From: Ascarosepion bandense
Lineage: Eukaryota; Mollusca; Cephalopoda; Sepiida; Sepiidae
Reading direction: 5' to 3'
Length of the DNA stretch: 64,000 nucleotides
Assembly (NCBI GenBank): GCA_037127315.1
Contig: JBBBDQ010000913.1
Span: forward strand, 4,977,501 to 5,041,500
Shown here: positions 54,111-63,305 of the stretch, in pieces
How the letters are laid out: each line of letters opens with the position of its first letter
How positions within the stretch are numbered: position 1 is the first letter of the stretch
The notes under the pieces: model-generated
What the model was told of the DNA's origin: nothing
The model's database searches: none
What the model saw: the letters and a program-made list of their open reading frames with translations, nothing else
Translations under genes and position numbers: made by a program

Positions 54111-54574
54111 TTTTTTTTTTTTGGTAACTTATAGAATCAAAGAAGAATTTTAAAAAAATTTTGCGAAAATTTTATTTTCCCTCCCACCATCCACCCAGGC
54201 AGCACCTCTCGTTCAGGGTAGGTCTTTACCCAGTATCTGGGGCATCCCTAAAAAAAGAGAAGTGCTGAAAGGGTCTAAGCAGTTTTTACATGGTATTGCT
54301 GATAAACCGACCTTGTGTCACATTCAGATGCACTGATAAATATATCAAGATTCTTTGATTCCTTGCATTTTCAAATAAAATCAACTTTTTTACAGATTTT
54401 ACTTACAAAAGAACTACTCTTAGCATACAAATTCTCAGACTTTCCTAATATATTTGTAGCAAGTTGTGCATGCCATGTGAACAAACATTTTTTATGGCTT
54501 ATTTCTTGGTGAAGAAAAATTATATTTGCAATATTTCAAGCTATGTACAAATTAGAAAAGCTATGTTGGTTGGC
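54111..54574. other. Unassigned DNA
   Basis: 54170-54270 is GC-richer ('ccaccatccacccaggcagc') with no recognisable feature; the remainder is AT-rich. Confidence 0.4.
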
Positions 54575-54700
54575 TGTTTGGTTTTTATGGCATATCAACC
54601 TTGGCGGGTCATTTTTTGCCAACTAAATTTTATTTATTTATTGCTGGTAATACCTTTTTCTTTCAACAATTTATTGTTGTTTTTATATAAGTTTTGTGTC
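54575..54700. mobile_element. Fragment of the 511-bp retroposon family
   Basis: 'atggcatatcaaccttggcggg' and 'ttattgctggtaatacc' match the left end of the copies at 9427 and 43401. Confidence 0.55.
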
Positions 54701-54771
54701 TAGTAATACTTTTTTCTTTTCGAGTATCAAGATTCATTTGATTTTTAAGGGCAGGGTCCCTAAGTCCTACC

Positions 54772-55055
54772 CTTGTTATTTAATCCATAACTGGAGGGAA
54801 GGGACAGATTAATACCTTTCCCAAGGATACCAGTGCTTAAGTGAATGCAAGGTATTCAACTGGAATTCGAAATCGGCTCACCGATTTCTCTTTCCTAGCC
54901 GATATCCACTGCACCACAACGCACATCCGTCACTAAATGCTTACAGCACCTGGTATTCTCAAGAAGTCACCCATCTAAGTACTGACAAGGCTAAATGTTG
55001 ATTAACTTCGATGATCGAGCGAAAACCAGTGTATTCGACGTGATAGGCTGTAAGC
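54772..55055 (-). mobile_element. 5S rRNA / tRNA composite SINE (copy 2)
   Basis: The minus strand starts with a full 5S-like segment (55055-54939), then about 10 bases, then the standard SINE head 'ggatgtgcgttgtggtgcag' at 54928 and body to 54772. Same order and spacing as 16205-16484, which argues that the fusion is a real SINE subfamily and not a chance insertion. Confidence 0.8.
54939..55055 (-). pseudogene. 5S rRNA-derived segment
   Basis: 117 nt over the whole length of 5S rRNA. Plus-strand landmarks are 'gcttacagcacctggtattc', 'gtcacccatctaagtactg', 'gattaacttcgatgatcg', 'accagtgtattc' and 'ggctgtaagc'. Better preserved than the copy at 16370. The internal promoter elements are recognisable, so pol III start from the 5S part is conceivable. 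Confidence 0.85.
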
Positions 55056-55204
55056 CAGAAAAGATATGCAATAACAAAAATGATATCAACCTATAACAAG
55101 AATTTACACTATGCTGTAATGATTGCCACAAAAAATACATGGGGAGTCTTTAAGGAATTTAAATAAAAGATTATATGAACACAAAAGAGATATTTTATAA
55201 AAAG

Positions 55205-55465
55205 GTTACAATCTCCAGAAATTTAAATGCAAAGTCAATACTCATCTACTAACCACTGGACTCTAGCTCTCTCCCCTCCCCTGTATAACCTTCCCTTTCT
55301 CTCCACCTATGTATCTGTCATCGCACATGCTGTCTCAGCTTTCTATTGTTCCTTTCTAACTAGTTTGTACTCCTCACTCTTTTCTAATTAATCTTTTTAC
55401 ATTTATGTAACCCTCTGCACATCAGTGGCGTTTCCGCTTTGCTCGGGGTGAATATGATTAAAAAA
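55205..55465 (+). mobile_element. CR1/Jockey-like LINE 3' end (copy P)
   Basis: 'ggttacaatctccagaaatt' followed by 'gcacatcagtggcgtttccgc' and 'tttgctcggggtgaatatgatta'. Only the last coding bases and the 3' region are present. Confidence 0.75.
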
Positions 55466-55470
55466 AAAAA

Positions 55471-55795
55471 GACACAATGCTTTAATTATTCTCTATATTG
55501 TTTCTGAGCCCAATTTAGATTTTAAAAATCCTAATTTAATTAAATGAGAAAATTAATTTAAGTGAAAATATAGAGAAAGTGCACTCATTTCTGAATTTTC
55601 TGCAGTAAATTTGCAGAGAATTTAAATATGAACACTAAAAGGATATTTTACAAAATGACACAATGCATGAATTTTTCACGATATTGATCCTCAGCCCAAG
55701 TTTAATATAAAAAATGCGAATTTAATTAAATGAGAAAGTAATTCGAGATAGTGCACTGATTTCTGAATTTTCTGCAGCAAATTTGCATGCAGATT
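55471..55795. repeat. Two-copy tandem repeat, ~190 bp
   Basis: 'gacacaatgc', 'atttaattaaatgagaaa', 'gtgcactcatttctgaattttctgcag' and 'aaatttgca' appear twice in order (about 55471-55620 and 55655-55795). Part resembles 46540-46560. Confidence 0.7.
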
Positions 55796-56360
55796 CTTAC
55801 AACATTTCACCATTCTTAAGAGAGTGATAAGAACAAAAACTAAAGCATTGAGAAACCAAACAAAATCAGCTGAGCTGTGTACCAACACAGGTCAGTTGCC
55901 GGAAATTTAAAAATTGAAAATTTATTAATCCTACAGTTCCAGCATTTCCCCAGGGTGCATAATGGTAACTGAATTTTCTGTTTCGGTCTCCCTACCCACT
56001 TAGATATTGATAATTCCATCAATGAGAATATTACTTTTGTCTGATGAAGTCTTTTGAGAGAATGAAACCAGTGATAGTGAAACCAGTCACCGAAAATACA
56101 TGATTTTTAATCTCTCCCACAAAATTACCTATGTATAGTGCAACCTCCTATTTTTTTTTTATGTAAAAAATACTTATCATAAAAAGTTGCACTATACATG
56201 GGTATATATTGTAATAAAATTTTATTTATCAAAATCAAAGCATGGATTCAGTTTCAATTATTGCTGGTTTGCTCAAGCCATAAAAAAATAACCACGGAAT
56301 TTGTGTAATCTTGCAATTGCACTGGTTTTATTTTCTATAAAAGTAATTTTATTAGAAACA
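55796..56360. other. Unassigned, with one ribozyme-like scrap
   Basis: 56041-56072 reads CTGATGAAGTCTTTTGAGAG...GAATGAAAC, a decayed hammerhead-like order, but the stems are poor. Otherwise nothing supported. Confidence 0.35.
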
Positions 56361-56369
56361 AAAAAAAGA

Positions 56370-56790
56370 GTACTGTCCTCTTGTATGCTAGTGAATGCTG
56401 GACAATCTCCTCAAAGATGAAGGAGAGACTCAAAGCAACAGAAATACAGTTCTACAGAAGGATGTTGATGTTACCATAACCCAAACATGGTTTTGGAAAG
56501 AATGGAAACAAAAAGGAAACTTACACTTAACATCAAAAAGAGGGAGTTGAAGTTTCTGGGACACAATATGAGGAAGGAGAGCTTGGACAATCTGATACTA
56601 ACAGGACAGATAGAGGGAAGGAGAGACAAGAAAAATTGTGTGCATGACGTACTTGATAGGCTTGAGCAAATAGATGGCAGAACAGGGTTTGAGAGAAATA
56701 ACAAGACAAAACTTATTCAGAGTTACAAGAGACAGGAAGATGTGGAGGGCCATGATTACATGACACATAAAAGAAAAAAGATCTAAGATT
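56370..56790 (+). pseudogene. LINE-2 RT C-terminal region
   Basis: Reads 'LLYASECWTISSKMKERLKA' and 'IQFYRRMLML' (56380-56480), then in another frame 'KRELKFLGHNMRKESLDNL' and 'EDVEGHDYMTHKRKK' to the stop at 56784. These blocks mark the end of a LINE ORF2 distinct from the CR1/Jockey family here. The catalytic part is missing and a frameshift lies near 56485. Confidence 0.7.
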
Positions 56791-56994
56791 AAAATACAGC
56801 ACTAATAATTTTCAGGAAAGTGGTATATTGGATATGAGGCTTGTTTAAGCAAGAATTATGGTCATCTAGTGGCTGTGAGTATATTATTTCCTGATCTGGA
56901 TTAGAACATAAAATGAACAAGGAATGATATCACAATAACAAAATAATCAACACAGATGGGATATCGGATATTAGTCAAAATAACCGACATCTGA

Positions 56995-57392
56995 AGATGA
57001 CTATATACAAATTTACTTGAGCCACAAGATTAGCAACTAAGTCCCACCCTTTTACTGTGAAACCAATAAAATGTAAATGCAAATTCTACTCCAGCAGCTT
57101 CTTTTCTCACATTTTCCACCTGTGGAATTCCCTTCCATTTCCTTGCTTCCCCAACAGCTACAATCTTCAAGAATTTAAATGTAAGTCAATAGCCATCTCC
57201 TATCTCACTAACCTGCATCCTCTCTTTCATGTTCCTTTTTCTGACCACTCCACTCTCATCAGTATTCTCATCCTTCTCTTACTCATTTCCTGACACCCCC
57301 TATAACCTCTCACTCTTTCTCATAACTTTCCTCCTATGTAACACCCTGAAAAACAGTGGCAGTAAAATGCCTTACTTGGAGTGATATAATAA
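56995..57392 (+). mobile_element. CR1/Jockey-like LINE 3' end (copy M)
   Basis: Frames read 'ATRLATKSHPFTVKPIKCKC' (split over a frame change) and 'SHIFHLWNSLPFPCFPNSYN'. The 3' region ends 'gcagtaaaatgccttacttgg'. Closest to copies B and F. Confidence 0.8.
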
Positions 57393-57489
57393 TAAAAAAA
57401 ACATTACACAGTTTTATTTTCTCCACTTTGCCATTCAACTACCTGAATAAGCACACATGATAATTTTTCTAATGTGCTTTCTGCTTTGG

Positions 57490-57725
57490 TACCTAGAATT
57501 TAAGTGCAGTACTAGATTGGCAGTTAGTTCCTATCATTTTACTCTTGAAATTACTATTTGTAACACTAAGTTCTATTCTAATGGTTTCTTCTCTCATACT
57601 TCTCACTAGTGGAATTCTCTTCTGTCAATTACAATCTTTAAAAATTTAAATGCAACACCATCTTTTATTTCTTTGAATCCTGTATTTTTTTTAATATCCC
57701 CCACCTCTCTCTCTCTCTCAACAAT
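57490..57725 (+). mobile_element. Diverged LINE 3' fragment (copy N)
   Basis: 'gtgcagtactagattggcag', 'taacactaagttctattcta' and 'cagtggaattctcttctgtc'-like order matches the LINE C-terminus. It ends near a (CT)n tract (57705-57720). Confidence 0.6.
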
Positions 57726-57792
57726 TTTTTCTTAGTTTCAGGGGAAGGCCAGCATGCCAAACCCTGTTGAACAACTTCAAGGTATCAAGAAC

Positions 57793-58800
57793 CACAGCCT
57801 GATTAGATAGGTATAGATCCAAGGATCAAGCCCTGGGGGAATACCACATCAATGTGAAATGAACTAAAAGTGTGACCATTCAATATGACCTTCATTACAT
57901 AATTTGTTAGGAATGATCGGATTAAGCCAAATATGCATCCGGAGACAATGTAACACTAACTTCTGTTCCGACACTTTCTTCTCTCACACTCCTCACTTGT
58001 AGAACTCTTTTCTGGCTTCTTGCATTCCTGTCAATTAAAATCTTCAAAAGAAATCTCCTTGTATCCTGTTTTTTATTGTACTTTCTCTCCAGAATATTTC
58101 CAGTTTCTTTCACTCTCAGTAACCCATTCTGTCTTAGTGACTTCATCACCTTGCTTGACATGAAATGATAAAAAAAAATATTTTACCTTCAAATTACCTA
58201 TAAAGCAATGCAATATTTTTTTTTTTTTACACATGATCCAAATATGAAAAAGTTGAGTTGGATGTACACAAGGAAATGGGTGAGTGACCCAGATAACATC
58301 TAATTCACACAGATACACCATAATAGGTGTGTCCAGATCATAAAAGCAAATTTCACTGTCTGAAAACTGACTTCACTGAATTGAATCTTCATTTTATGAA
58401 AGTATTCACTTCACCAGAAAATTTTAAAAAATTAAGGGAAGATTACTTTATATCTAAATAGTGAGTGTGATTTTTAAATTACTAGTTGAATACCATTAGA
58501 ACAAACAAGAAAAAAGTATTATAACTTATACTTAAGAGAAATTCTCTGACCTCTACACTTATTTAAACAATTTTGTACATTTTTAAGTTACTATTCCACT
58601 AGTTCAGATTAATTTATTTAAATAATTTGAAAAAACATTTTTTTGGCTCTACTTTTCTAATTTGAGTTATATGAAATGGCAGACAACAAAAATGGTTATT
58701 ATGAAGGCTGTAAAAAACAAATTTAGAACTAGCATTAGTGAACCTAAAAATTATTAAATTCTATAAAAGTCTAAATATTTAAAAAAAAAAAAAAAATTTA
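57793..58800 (+). repeat. Segmental duplicate of 44098-45060
   Basis: Same order as 44098-45060, including the inverted LINE junction at 57955, the LINE 3' end near 58170 and the flank. It has gained T and A homopolymers (58215-58227, 58781-58797) and small insertions. Confidence 0.85.
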
Positions 58801-58852
58801 TGTCCCAGTGCCTGAAAAGTCCCCAAAAGGGGAAGTGCTGAGGTGAAATGGT

Positions 58853-59155
58853 CAATTGTGGTCCAGTGGATATCGGCTCGGAGTGAGAAATCGGGGAGCC
58901 AAGTTCAAATTCCAGCTGAATTCATTGCCTTCACTTACACACAAATACCCTTGGGAAAGGTATTAATCCGTCTCTTCCCTCCAGTTATAGGTTAAATAAT
59001 TGAACAGATTGGGTTCTATAGCCTTGGTCAGCAACCAGTCTACCGCAGAAAGCAATGGTAAACTATTGCGGGATAATCATCTGCCCAGTCAGTCATGTCT
59101 CTTTCGAGACATGATCATCTAAAGCGTGTATCACGTATGGCACTTAACTGACTGA
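58853..59155 (+). mobile_element. Full-length tRNA-derived SINE (S8)
   Basis: Head 'ttgtggtccagtggatatcgg' and B-box-like 'aagttcaaattcc', the complete body, and tail 'cacttaactgactga'. A good copy for a consensus in the plus direction. Confidence 0.9.
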
Positions 59156-60360
59156 AGTTAACTTTTATGCCAGAAGTGGAATAAATGTTTCTCTCCATTT
59201 TAGATGGAAAAAAGTGCTTAGTTCCTAGGATTCCAACCCTGTACCAGCACCTTTCTTATTGCAGCAAGAAAGATTGTGGGGAGTATAATACCAAGGTCAG
59301 TATGACTGCAGACACCAAGACTTAGTTATTTTTGTCCTTGGTGCATCAGCATCTTTGTGTGTACAGTGCTTTTCACATAGAAGTGACAGTGTTGCATCCT
59401 GCCTTAGTAGGGATGCTGGGTGAATTTTTTTTTTTTCTTTTAAATACACATCAAATTGTACATATGATGTATATGAGACTAATTAGGACTTAATAAACTG
59501 TTGTGTTTATAGAATCACTGATAAGGGTAAATGCAATGTTTTGGTGCCTCAAACAATCTTTTGGTCAGTGACTGTAAGTAGCTAAGCTAAACAATAAGAC
59601 ACTAATGACTAATTCTCCCCATCCAAGGTGCTGCACTTGCGCCATATTATATTTGTATATATTTATACAATATTTTCATTACATGCTAACAATGTGGGTT
59701 GTTTTCTATTGATGTAAAATAAGGACACACAGACAAAATTTAGTATTACTTGAATTAATAAAAGATATATCAGGTTTTTTTATCATTTCATCCCAAGCAA
59801 TCCTTATCATTCTGTATGTGACTTCATTTGCTGTATGAAAAAATTTTTTCTGTCACTGAAAGTGACTGATCCCTGAACAGTATGTTTGAATTTCATAGTT
59901 GTGTTGCCATATCCTACTATGGTAACATAAAACAACTTTGAAGATCACTCAAATCCTTGATCAACACATAAAAATAGCTTTGATTTTTCTGGAAAGTGAC
60001 TTCCTCTTGTTATTGGTTTGGAGCAAAACAAAGTGAGTGAAACTGAGAAGATGAAATTGTTTATCATGGTTGCGCTAACACAAAGTCACTAGTCATTGTG
60101 ACCGAGGGTTTGAATGTACTGACTACTTCAAACTACTGATCATGTCGGATGATGCTGTCCCTTTCAGAAATTTTTAGCTCAGCATAGTTACAGATTAAAT
60201 ATAAACCACATTTGGGATTTGTGGTTATTGAAGAAACACAAATGATCCTGAGCAAGCCTCTGCAATAGGGATCAGCAGACAAATGTGCTTGAAAAGGAGT
60301 AACCAGTCATTTTATCTGTCTGCATACGATAAATACAAATATAAAATCTTTAACTTAGCT
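59156..60360. other. Unassigned DNA
   Basis: 60065-60130 ('gctaacacaaagtcactagtc', 'gagggtttgaatgtact') recurs at 61855-61920. A short LINE 3' scrap ('atcatttcatcccaagcaa') lies at 59782. Otherwise nothing supported. Confidence 0.5.
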
Positions 60361-60384
60361 GACTGATGTTATATTCAGCACCCC

Positions 60385-60470
60385 AACTCCAGAGTTTCAT
60401 ACACAAACATTTTTGTAACCGTTCTGTCCACTCATCAGAAGATTTCAGCAATTGACTGTTAATTTTATTA
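60385..60470 (-). ncRNA. Possible hammerhead motif, long stem II
   Basis: Minus sense: CTGATGA (complement of 60432-60438), a 33-base insert where stem II should be, GAAA (complement of 60395-60398), then stem III ACU-CUGG-AGU and U. Stem II pairing is weak, so this may be a decayed copy. Confidence 0.35.
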
Positions 60471-60584
60471 TTTTAGTTATTTTTATACTAAGCTGAAGAA
60501 TAGTTTATGCTCTATTTATTGGTGTCCATTTGATTTATTTCTTTGTGTGTGTGTGTGTGTGTGTGTACGTGTGTATATTTTTTT

Positions 60585-61545
60585 TAAAATCATTTCATTC
60601 CAAGAAAGGCAGAAATGCCATTGATGCACAGTGGGACTACAGTGAGAGAAAAAAAAAGATACATGAGTTGTCAAAGAAAAGATAAGAGATGGATGGCAAT
60701 CAAGTAGATAAAAGATGGCAAATGACGTTGCATTTAAACTTTTAGGTATCAAGAAAGCAAGCAAATGAAAGTGAGTTCCACAAACAGGAAGTGCGAAAAA
60801 AGAAACTGTTAGAGTAGTAGAGACATTTCCATTTAACTATTTCTTTGGTAAAAGGATGGGATCTTGATGCCAATCTAGTAGAACAAGTAAATAGGTATGG
60901 TTGGAGTACCAAGAAAAAATCTTGTCAGAGCAGTTTCCATGAAAATACTTATAGAAAAGAGAGAGGGAAGCCATATTATGTCAGTGAGAAAGTAACTAAA
61001 GGTGAGATGCCAAGTCAAGACCAATTATATTGCAGATCCTCCTCTGGACCTCCTCGAGAACCTCAAGATGAATAGCAAGAACACCCGACCAGATATAGTA
61101 ACAGTATTCAATGCATGAATAAATGGTAGATTTATAAATGTGCAAAATGGATTCTGATGAGAAAAACTTCCTGGCCCGACACAGTGAACCAACCTTCCTA
61201 ACAGTAGATGCTGTTATTGATTCAATGTAGTCATTCCATCTGTGGTCATTTGAGAGAGTGAAGGGAAGGAGGCACAGTGTGTTGCTCTCTAGAAGACTAG
61301 TGTCATCTGTTCTAACAATAGGTGGGAATGATTCTTTGTGGTGGTTAAAGGAGAGTAGCTTTGCTTTGGAGGCATTATAATTTACTAGCCATTTCTTACC
61401 CCCATTCAATCACAGGTTGGAGGTCTTTTTGAAGCACAACAACCAGCTTTATTTGTCAGCCTTGGTAGACTTCTTACAGAGATGGTTATAAATGATAGTC
61501 ATCTGCATAGAAGCCAACTTGCACACTAATTACATCAGGGAATGT
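60585..61545 (-). pseudogene. CR1/Jockey-like LINE, RT to 3' end (copy Q)
   Basis: The second most complete copy. The minus frame 60996-61409 reads 'KKWLVNYNASKAKLLSFNHH', 'VGSLCRARKFFSSESILHIY' and 'IEYCYYIWSGVLAIHLEVLE'. Upstream the catalytic YADD is intact in sequence (complement of 61498-61509, in 'VGFYADDYHL'). The 3' end is 'atttcattccaagaaaggc' near 60595. 5'-truncated, with frameshifts between these blocks. Confidence 0.85.
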
Positions 61546-61639
61546 ATATGTGTGTGCATCTGTCAAATGTCATGATTATTCTTTTCATTATTTTCTTGTC
61601 ACCTTACATGTGTGTGCATATGTGTGTAAGAGAGAGAGA

Positions 61640-61760
61640 GCCAGTGTCTAGAATGATAGCAATCTAACCCTGAGATCTAGGTTCAAATCTCAGCATTGTT
61701 ATTTTGGCCAAGAAGCAATTTCTTAATAATAGTGACCTGGGGAGTAAATCCCAGTGAGTG
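61640..61760 (+). mobile_element. tRNA-like SINE head, third variant
   Basis: B-box-like GGTTCAAATCTC at 61680-61691 is an excellent fit and is followed by 'ccaagaagcaat', as in the hammerhead SINEs at 30886 and 62140. The ribozyme is replaced by a different tail ('ggggagtaaatcccagtgag'). Confidence 0.5.
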
Positions 61761-61984
61761 GCATCAATGTGAAGTAACTGAAAATCATACCATAGTTTGA
61801 TCAGAGCCTTTTTGAGTGAAATTAAGTCAATAAAACTATTTGAAAGTTGTCAATGGTTGTGCTAACACAAAATCACAAGTCATAATGACTGAGGGTATGA
61901 ATGTACTAACCATGTTCAACTATTAATCCAGCCAAATTATACACTCTTCCCAAAAATGGAACTAAGTTGCACTATACATGGATA

Positions 61985-62140
61985 TGAGCAGCCAGTTTTG
62001 TTAGTCATCTGCATACAAGCCTGTTTCGCTGTATCACAGCTCATCAGTGTGGCTAGATACATCCACTTGCTTCTGGCCAGGATCAAAACTCGACCAATTT
62101 GGTTTCAGTCGGAGTTGCTACCCACTAAGCCATAAACACA
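61985..62140 (-). mobile_element. SINE-like element: tRNA-like head plus hammerhead
   Basis: On the minus strand: A-box-like 'TATGGCTTAGTGGGTAGC' (62133-62116), B-box-like 'GAGTTTTGATCC' (62092-62081), 'cagaagcaa', then an intact hammerhead. Same organisation as 30886-31020, which shows the promoter-ribozyme pairing is a family trait. Confidence 0.8.
61990..62068 (-). ncRNA. Hammerhead ribozyme, intact core
   Basis: Minus sense: CTGATGA (complement of 62041-62047), stem II GCTG-TGATA-CAGC, GAAA (complement of 62024-62027), stem III ACA-GGCU-UGU, predicted cleavage after A at 62014. Stem I pairs CA/UG next to the core, then an internal loop, then AUCU/AGAU. All invariant core bases are present. 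This is the best candidate in the window for an active ribozyme. Confidence 0.8.
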
Positions 62141-62399
62141 CAGAATCAGAGAAGGGAAATGTTAACGTGTTGTATATAAGCAGTGTATACATATGCCAGT
62201 CACCGAAAGAACTCAATTCATTTCTGAAGAGTAATGCATATATCGCAGAAGTGGAAACTGTTTTTAAAATTTTCTTCTCTAGAGAGCTCAATCATAATGA
62301 GAGCATAATATAAAAACTTAGTAAGGGTAAGAACTAATGGAATAATAATTCACCATTCATAGCATTAGGTCTATAAACTGAACTATTTTTGGTTTGGTA

Positions 62400-62545
62400 A
62401 ATTGAAAAATGTTCAGTTCATAATATGCATCTGATGATTGCATAACGCATGAAACCCCGAGTCATGCCTTAAACATTAGATAATATTCATATATATTAAT
62501 AGATGCTTTTGCTCTGTTATAGTGCATTGAGCATTGTTCTATTAA
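62400..62545 (+). mobile_element. Hammerhead element with shared tail motif
   Basis: CTGATGA 62431-62437; stem II (U)UGC-AUAAC-GCA(U); GAAA 62451-62454; stem III AC-CCCGA-GU, cleavage after C62463. Stem I is GCAT/ATGC at the core, then AATGTT/AACATT. Downstream 'gctctgttatagtgcattgag' at 62511-62531 is the family tail motif. Confidence 0.7.
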
Positions 62546-62581
62546 CACCTGATTAATACTTCTATATTGATGTTCATCTGT

Positions 62582-62583
62582 GC

Positions 62584-62634
<51 letters not shown>

Positions 62635-62790
62635 GAGAGATATATAAAGATAGATTATGAGAGAGGGAGAGAAATAATAAGATATAGGGAGAGAAAGATA
62701 AGTAAGAGGAAGGGAGAGAGAGATAATAAGAGTGGTATAGATAGATTATAAAAGAGAGAGAAAAATAGAAAAAGATAGATAATAATATAT
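62582..62790. repeat. (GT)n, (TA)n and (GA)-rich low complexity
   Basis: (GT)n to (TA)n at about 62584-62630, then a purine-rich AGAGAGA/GATA tract to about 62790. Confidence 0.85.
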
Positions 62791-62829
62791 TTCTTTATGA
62801 GAATATACAAGAGGGACAATCAACAAGTT

Positions 62830-63001
62830 TATCTTCATACCCTGCCTGGTGGCAAACGCTGCTGGTGGCACCAGGGGTGGCGGTCCTGCCATAGCCACCG
62901 AAACCGTGACATCACCCCTGGCCGACGGCTGATGAAGACGGTATTGCACGTGCTAACACACGTTGTATATTACCAAAAAAAAAAAAAAAAAAAAAAAAAA
63001 A
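62830..63001 (+). mobile_element. GC-rich structured retroposon with A27 tail
   Basis: Strongly GC-rich against its surroundings. CCAGGGGTG (about 62870-62878) pairs with CACCCCTGG (about 62912-62920) around further GC stems. A run of 27 A (62975-63001) follows 'cgttgtatattacc'. The A-tail points to a retroposed RNA. It contains 'ggctgatgaagacgg', hammerhead-like, but no GAAA follows. I do not recognise the RNA. The 90-codon frame across it is a chance frame. Confidence 0.5.
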
Positions 63002-63024
63002 TAGAGAGACAGATTGAAAGAAAG

Positions 63025-63066
<42 letters not shown>

Positions 63067-63119
63067 TGAAGAGGATCCAAGGTTTTATGGTTTGCGTCCC
63101 CTGGCAATTTTTTTTATTT

Positions 63120-63305
63120 TTTATTTATAAACAGTGCTCAATACAATAGATATTGTAGAGCTTAATATAATTATGAATTAAATGTGCCTAACAACATGGA
63201 AATTTCTATGTTTCAAGATAGAATCTTCTCATCAGGCAATGCTGAATGTTGTTTGTGAAAACACAACCGACATCCAGCATTGCCTGAAGACTAAGGATAA
63301 ATAGC
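63120..63305 (-). mobile_element. Hammerhead element, minus strand, shared tail
   Basis: Minus sense: CTGATGA (complement of 63229-63235), stem II AAGAU/AUCUU, GAAA (complement of 63211-63214), stem III ACAU/AUGU, H = U. The tail motif is the complement of 'cagtgctcaatacaatagata' (63132-63152) with 'gctct' at about 63158-63162. The outer side is itself an inverted repeat: 'tcaggcaatgctgaatg' (63232-63248) against 'catccagcattgcctga' (63271-63287). One extra G precedes stem II. Confidence 0.6.

Noticed and set aside
54939..55055. Functional 5S rRNA gene
   Set aside because: Isolated, with many substitutions at conserved positions and fused to a SINE body; no pol III terminator context of a 5S array.
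56037..56100. Hammerhead-like CTGATGA...GAATGAAAC
   Set aside because: Stem II would be four weak pairs with extra bases before GAAA, and no good stem III or I was found. It is kept only as a scrap note.
62797..63069. 90-codon frame over the GC-rich element
   Set aside because: It runs through the A27 tail (poly-Lys) and a TA microsatellite (Tyr-Ile repeats), so it is a chance frame.
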